Positions 3,903 to 7,413 of a stretch of 7,413 nucleotides of DNA are shown piece by piece. Within the stretch, counting starts at the first letter, position 1; every line of letters starts with the position of its first letter. The position numbers and the translations under genes are program-made. The notes under the pieces were generated by a model, which worked only from the letters and a program-made list of their open reading frames with translations, was not told the origin of the DNA and did no database searches. Source of the stretch: Thermoflexales bacterium (GTDB lineage: Bacteria > Chloroflexota > Anaerolineae > Fen-1058); assembly GCA_030834835.1 (NCBI GenBank), contig JAUQXD010000082.1, forward strand, positions 1-7,413, in the 5' to 3' direction.

Positions 3903-4574
3903 ATGGCCGGAACGATCACGGCGCTCGTCGCGCAAAAGAAAAACAAAGATCGCGTCAACGTCTACCTGGACGGCGAATTCGCCTTTGGGCTGGCGCTGAT
4001 CGAGGCGCTCAAACTCAAGCGCGGGCAGGTGTTGACGGATGCCGACATCGACCGGCTGCGCGGCGCGGACGACATCGAAAAGGCGCATGAGAAGGCGCTG
4101 CGGTTTCTGGCCAACCGGCCGCGCAGCGAATGGGAAGTGCGCCAGAACCTGGCCAAAGCCGAGTTCGACGGCGACACCATCGATCGGGTGGTGGACCGCC
4201 TGACTGGTGTGGCCCTCATCGACGACGCCGCGTTCGTGCGGTACTGGCTGGACAATCGGGCGCAGTTCAATCCGCGCGGGCAGGTGGCCCTGCGGCAGGA
4301 ATTGCGGCGCAAAGGCGTCGATCGCGCCGTGATTGATGAAGTGCTGGCCGCTGCTGATCAAACCGATGATCAAGCCGCCATCCAATCGGCCTTAGCCAAA
4401 GCCGATCGGTTCCGCCAACTTCCGCAGGCCGAGTTCGCGCAGAAGTTAAGCGCGTACCTGCTGCGGCGCGGTTTCAACTATGAAGCCGTGCGCCAGGCGG
4501 TGGCGGCAGCGTGGCAGGCGACACGCAATGAGGAATCTGCGGGGAATTATTCTTTCGACACATTAGAGGAGTGA
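3903..4574 (+). CDS. recX: Regulatory protein RecX
   Basis: A 223-aa protein within the usual RecX range. RecX binds the RecA filament and modulates its recombinase and co-protease activity. Residues 1-55 form the N-terminal extension (ITALVAQKKNKDRVNVYLDG, acidic TDADIDRL). The RecX signature follows at about 64-83 (KALRFLANRPRSEWEVRQNL), and then come repeated three-helix modules: FDGDTIDRVVDRLTGVALIDD at 88-108 in two parts (FDGDTIDRVVDRL, TGVALIDD), FVRYWLDNRAQFNPRG, LRQELRRKGVDRAVI, and a C-terminal module KLSAYLLRRGFNYEAVRQAV at 181-200. The start is ATG 3903 with a weak GGGA at 3892-3895; a TTG two codons earlier is less likely. recA, the usual neighbour, is not present within 3.9 kb upstream. 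The gene ends 2 bases before rny and is clearly co-transcribed with it. The assignment is confident from the motif and context. Confidence 0.93.
   Translation: MAGTITALVAQKKNKDRVNVYLDGEFAFGLALIEALKLKRGQVLTDADIDRLRGADDIEKAHEKALRFLANRPRSEWEVRQNLAKAEFDGDTIDRVVDRLTGVALIDDAAFVRYWLDNRAQFNPRGQVALRQELRRKGVDRAVIDEVLAAADQTDDQAAIQSALAKADRFRQLPQAEFAQKLSAYLLRRGFNYEAVRQAVAAAWQATRNEESAGNYSFDTLEE
4566..4571 (+). promoter_or_regulatory. Shine-Dalgarno GAGGAG deciding the rny start
   Basis: GAGGAG at 4566-4571 is followed by TGACC and ATG 4577, a 5-base spacer. The in-frame GTG at 4571 is excluded because its first base is the last base of this site. The site lies in the last codons of recX, which couples the two genes. 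Confidence 0.85.
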
Positions 4575-4576
4575 CC

Positions 4577-6121
4577 ATGGAAGGCGTATTCTTAATAGTT
4601 GGACTGCTCGTCGGCGCAGTGGCCGGAGCGGTAATCGGAGTTCGGATAGGCAGTCGAAACACCCTGACGCAGCTGAAGGCGACCCGTCAGGACCTGGAAC
4701 TTGAGCGTGTCCGCACGATCGAAGAGGCGGAAATCAAGGCGAAAGAGGTGCTGCTGGCCGCCAAGGCCGATGCGTTGAAGGTGCGCGACGAAGCCGAAGC
4801 CGAGCAAAAGCAGCGCCGCATCGAGTGGCAGCGCGAGGAAGAGCGGTTGTCCAAGCGGCGCGAGGAACTCGATCAGAAATTGGAGCGGGTCGACCAGCGT
4901 GAGCGCAAGAGCAACCAGCGCCAGAGCCAGCTGGACAAGCTGCAAAACGATGTCGAGAAGATGCGCTCGACGATTGTGGCTGAAGTGGAACGGGTGGCCG
5001 CGTTGAGCCAGGCCGACGCCAAGAAAGAACTGCTGGCGATGGTCGAAGCCGAAGCGCGCGGCGACATGGCGCGCGTCATCCGGCAGGTTGAGGCCGAGAC
5101 AAAAGAAGAGGCCGATCAGAAGGCGCGCGAAATCGTGGTGCTGGCCGTGCAGCGCGTCGCCACAGAACAGGCCGCCGAAGTGGCCGTTTCGGTGGTGCCG
5201 CTGCCCAACGACGAAATGAAGGGCCGCATCATTGGCCGCAACGGGCGCAACATCCGCGCCATCGAGCGGGCCACGGGTGTGGACATCGTGGTGGACGACA
5301 CGCCCGAAGCGGTGACCCTGTCGTCGTTCGATGCGGTCCGGCGTGAAGTGGCGCGCATCGCGCTGACCAAGATGATTCAGGATGGGCGTATCCATCCCAC
5401 GCGCATCGAGAAACTGGTCGAAGATGCCGAGGCCGAAGTCGAGCGCGTCATCAAAGAAGAAGGCGAACGCGCGGCCATCGAAGCCGGTGTGCCGGGCCTG
5501 CATCCTGAGATTTTGAAGCTGCTGGGCCGCCTGCGATTCCGCACGTCGTACGGGCAGAATCAGCACCACCACGCCATCGAGTCCTCGCGGCTGGCGGCGA
5601 TTCTGGCCGCGGAGTTGGGCGCGGATGTGAAGGTGGCCAAGACGGCGGGCCTGCTGCACGACATCGGCAAGGCAATCGATCACGAGTTTGAAGGCACGCA
5701 CACCAAATTGGGCGTGGAGTTCATCAAGCGTTTTGGCGTCAACAATCCCAAGATCCTTAACGCCATTGCCGCGCATCATCACGAAGAAGAGCCGCTATGC
5801 ATTGAGGCCGTGATTGTCGAAGTGGCCGACGCGATCTCAGGCGCGCGGCCTGGGGCGCGGCGCGAGAACGTGGAGACCTTCCTGAAGCGCGTGCGTGATC
5901 TGGAAGACATCGCCACGTCACAGCCGGGCGTGGCTGAAGCCTATGCCATTCAGGCCGGGCGTGAGGTGCGTGTGGTGGTCCGACCGGACGACATCGACGA
6001 TCTGGCGTCGCTGCAATTGAGCAAGACCATCGCCAAGAAGATCGAAGAGTCCATGCAATATCCGGGGCAGATCAAGGTAACCGTGATTCGCGAGACACGC
6101 TCAGTGGAGTATGCGAAGTAG
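4577..6121 (+). CDS. rny: Ribonuclease Y
   Basis: A 514-aa protein, the standard size for RNase Y, the membrane-bound endoribonuclease that starts mRNA decay in many bacteria lacking RNase E. Domains in order: one N-terminal membrane segment (VFLIVGLLVGAVAGAVIGV, residues 4-22); a long charged coiled coil at about 30-190; a KH RNA-binding domain with the GxxG loop in KGRIIGRNGRNIRAIE (GRNG at 220-223); and an HD hydrolase domain with HHH 330-332, the metal-binding LLHDIGK (H361, D362), AAHHHEEE (400-402), and VADAISGARPGARREN with D418. The C-terminus (QYPGQIKVTVIRETRSVEYAK in two parts: QYPGQIKVTVI, RETRSVEYAK) is typical of the family. No conserved residue looks missing. It follows recX by 2 bp and is followed by an intrinsic terminator, so the two share a transcript. 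Codon third positions are strongly G/C. Confidence 0.98.
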   Translation: MEGVFLIVGLLVGAVAGAVIGVRIGSRNTLTQLKATRQDLELERVRTIEEAEIKAKEVLLAAKADALKVRDEAEAEQKQRRIEWQREEERLSKRREELDQKLERVDQRERKSNQRQSQLDKLQNDVEKMRSTIVAEVERVAALSQADAKKELLAMVEAEARGDMARVIRQVEAETKEEADQKAREIVVLAVQRVATEQAAEVAVSVVPLPNDEMKGRIIGRNGRNIRAIERATGVDIVVDDTPEAVTLSSFDAVRREVARIALTKMIQDGRIHPTRIEKLVEDAEAEVERVIKEEGERAAIEAGVPGLHPEILKLLGRLRFRTSYGQNQHHHAIESSRLAAILAAELGADVKVAKTAGLLHDIGKAIDHEFEGTHTKLGVEFIKRFGVNNPKILNAIAAHHHEEEPLCIEAVIVEVADAISGARPGARRENVETFLKRVRDLEDIATSQPGVAEAYAIQAGREVRVVVRPDDIDDLASLQLSKTIAKKIEESMQYPGQIKVTVIRETRSVEYAK

Positions 6122-6184
6122 TGGTTGGTAAACGGGTAAATTAGTCAACTGGTCGATTGGTCAATCAGTAATCGGTTAATCGGA
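6122..6184 (+). repeat. Tandem octamer repeats, left arm (plus orientation)
   Basis: Directly after the rny stop, about seven 8-base units fit the consensus [GA]A[TC][CT]GGT[CA], for example AACTGGTC, GATTGGTC, ATCGGTTA. They lie in the opposite orientation to the array at 6230-6305, and the terminator sits between the two, so the whole forms a long imperfect palindrome. Confidence 0.7.
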
Positions 6185-6191
6185 AATAGAG

Positions 6192-6228
6192 GCGGCGGAC
6201 AGATGAAGACATCTGCCCGCCGCTTTTT
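6192..6228 (+). terminator. Intrinsic terminator of recX-rny
   Basis: GCGGCGG 6192-6198 pairs with CCGCCGC 6217-6223, and CAGATG 6200-6205 with CATCTG 6210-6215, with one A/C mismatch and the loop AAGA. TTTTT follows at 6224-6228. The other strand lacks a T-run, so it serves rny only. Confidence 0.9.
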
Positions 6229-6229
6229 G

Positions 6230-6305
6230 ATTACCACTTGACCGATCACCAATCTACCAATCTACCGATTACCAATTTACCGATCGACCGATTGACCGAT
6301 CACGG
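6230..6305 (-). repeat. Tandem octamer repeats, right arm (minus orientation)
   Basis: Read on the minus strand, the stretch is about nine units of 7 or 8 bases: GATCGGTC, AATCGGTC, GATCGGTA, AATTGGTA, ATCGGTA, GATTGGTA, GATTGGT, GATCGGTC, AAGTGGTA. The stop codon TGA (6300-6302) of the M23 peptidase gene lies at the junction with the first unit. No separate T-tailed terminator for that gene is visible here. Confidence 0.78.
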
Positions 6306-7391
6306 CAAATAGATACGCGGATTTTGCAGCGACCCCAGATAGCGAATCTCGAAGTGGACGTGCGGGCCGGACGATCGGCCGGTGCTGCCGGAATAGGCAA
6401 TGACCTGGCCGCGGTCCACGCTCTCGCCGAGCGACACCGCAAATGAATTGTTGTGCGCGTACCACGTCTCATAGCCGTTGCCATGATCGATGCGCACCAG
6501 ATAGCCGTAGCCCACATCCGTCCAGCCCACGAATGAGACGTAGCCGCTGTCGGCCGCGTAGACGGGCGTATTGGGCGGCACGGCAACGTCGATGGCGCGG
6601 TGGCCCGACCAGTAGTCCTGGGTGATGCGCCCCAGCACCGGCCAGCGGAATTGCCCGGAGCCTGTCGCACCGGTCGGCACCGGCCCCGAGTACGAAGTAA
6701 CCACTTTGGTGATCAGCGGCTTCGACCCACCGGCGACGATCAACTTCATGCCGGGCGTGATGTTGAAATCGGGCGGCGTCAGGTTGTTCCACGGTACATC
6801 GGTGATGGCGGTGGTCTCGACCTTGTATTTCTGGGCGATGCTGGAGAGTGTGTCGCCGTCTTTGACTTCGTGGTACACGCCGTCGATCGGCAGGATGATG
6901 ACCTCCTGACCGATCTTAAGCAGATCGGGCGTGTCTTCGATCGCCGGGTTGGACCACATCAACGTCTCGGGTTGCAGGCCGTAATAACCGGCGATACCCT
7001 GCACGGTATCACCCGACTGCACGATGTAAACTTCCACGTCACGCCGGGTGCGGAAGGGGATCGTGGTGTGGGCGTCGGCCAGGCGGGAGACGATGTTGGA
7101 ATCGGCAAACAGGCCGCGATCAAGAAACATCTCGGTGGCCGACGAGTCAGCCGTAGCACTACTGGCCGGGCTGTTTGGAACGTCGAGCGGCACGGTTTGG
7201 CTGGCGGCGTGCGAGGGCCGGTTCAAAAACAAAGCGGCGATGACCACGGCCAGCACGGTCAAATGCGCGGTGTAGCGGGGCACAAATTCCGTGGCGCGCC
7301 ACAGACTGGTCGCCAGCCAGGCGATGAGATGAACGATCTGCACTTCGAAAGACGCGGCGCGCGATGCGGCGGAACCGGCCGAATCGTGCAC
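6300..7391 (-). CDS. LysM-LysM-M23 cell-wall endopeptidase (start unresolved)
   Basis: A secreted or membrane-anchored peptidoglycan hydrolase of the M23 (lysostaphin/LytM) type, which cuts cross-bridge or stem peptides. Using GTG 7391, it has 363 residues. A hydrophobic segment at about 43-57 (HLTVLAVVIAALFLN) is probably a signal anchor, followed by a Ser/Ala/Pro-rich linker. LysM 1 spans 121-168 (YIVQSGDTVQGIAGYYGLQ) and LysM 2 spans 173-220 (YHEVKDGDTLSSIAQKYKV). The M23 domain at about 249-360 has zinc ligands H264 and D268 (HRAID) and H346 in HVH (344-346), plus catalytic-type H312 (WYAHNN). All expected residues are present, so it should be active rather than a degenerate activator. 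The frame stays open upstream to the window edge and GTG 7391 has no ribosome site, so the true start may be outside. It converges on recX-rny. LysM modules would bind peptidoglycan glycan. Confidence 0.93.
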   Translation of the reverse strand: MHDSAGSAASRAASFEVQIVHLIAWLATSLWRATEFVPRYTAHLTVLAVVIAALFLNRPSHAASQTVPLDVPNSPASSATADSSATEMFLDRGLFADSNIVSRLADAHTTIPFRTRRDVEVYIVQSGDTVQGIAGYYGLQPETLMWSNPAIEDTPDLLKIGQEVIILPIDGVYHEVKDGDTLSSIAQKYKVETTAITDVPWNNLTPPDFNITPGMKLIVAGGSKPLITKVVTSYSGPVPTGATGSGQFRWPVLGRITQDYWSGHRAIDVAVPPNTPVYAADSGYVSFVGWTDVGYGYLVRIDHGNGYETWYAHNNSFAVSLGESVDRGQVIAYSGSTGRSSGPHVHFEIRYLGSLQNPRIYLP

Positions 7392-7413
7392 TAACCGATC
7401 GGGCGGCGTAGGC

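Noticed and set aside
4571..4576. GTG 4571 as the rny start
   Set aside because: The GTG shares its first base with the GAGGAG ribosome site, which is correctly spaced for ATG 4577.
4592..5782. 396-aa minus-strand open frame opposite rny
   Set aside because: It is a long shadow of the GC-rich rny codons: His/Arg/Leu-rich with no domain, while the plus strand encodes a complete RNase Y.
6600..7394. 264-aa plus-strand open frame opposite the M23 gene
   Set aside because: It is antisense to well-supported LysM and M23 domains, and has Gly/Arg/Asp-rich shadow composition.

Overview
The window looks like chromosomal DNA of a free-living, moderately GC-rich bacterium, most likely a member of Chloroflexota (Anaerolineae-like). 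This is an inference. It rests on the tight recX-rny pair, a LysM-LysM-M23 cell-wall peptidase of a style common in that phylum, short octamer repeats between genes, and GC-rich third codon positions in recX and rny. No rRNA, recA or other taxonomic marker is present to confirm it.

Layout. Positions 1-89 hold the tail of an unidentified plus-strand gene that enters from the left. Positions 64-1692 hold a minus-strand, visibly AT-richer cluster. In transcription order it has a 106-aa unknown protein (GTG start, strong ribosome site), a previously easy-to-miss 37-aa ORF that overlaps its predecessor by one base (TAATG), a 158-aa unknown protein with a strong ribosome site, and a membrane-anchored J-domain (DnaJ-like) protein. 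The close packing suggests one operon, perhaps horizontally acquired. Upstream, at 1754-1963, lies a further ORF on the same strand that a TGA interrupts. From 1978, on the plus strand, comes a 161-aa conserved-looking unknown protein with a textbook extended -10 promoter and Shine-Dalgarno.

Positions 2464-3902 carry no convincing protein gene. The first part is a cluster of degenerate short repeats, including a perfect 34-bp palindrome followed by six T that probably terminates the 1978-2463 gene. Next come a dRS3-like hairpin and a 16-bp inverted repeat. The second part (about 3137-3702) has the form of an independent RNA gene: two tandem sigma70-type promoters, about 480 bp rich in short-loop hairpins and two consecutive three-way-junction-like arrangements, and then a strong intrinsic terminator. 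It lacks the signatures of RNase P RNA, tmRNA, SRP RNA or known introns that I could check by eye, so it is the best candidate here for an undescribed element. Two further dRS3-like hairpins in inverted orientation sit between it and recX.

Positions 3903-6121 hold recX (RecA modulator) and rny (RNase Y), separated by only two bases and clearly co-transcribed. After rny comes an intrinsic terminator, flanked on both sides by tandem ATCGGT/ATTGGT-type octamers in opposite orientation. The minus-strand M23 peptidase gene (6300 to about 7391, start unresolved and possibly beyond the window) converges on this terminator.
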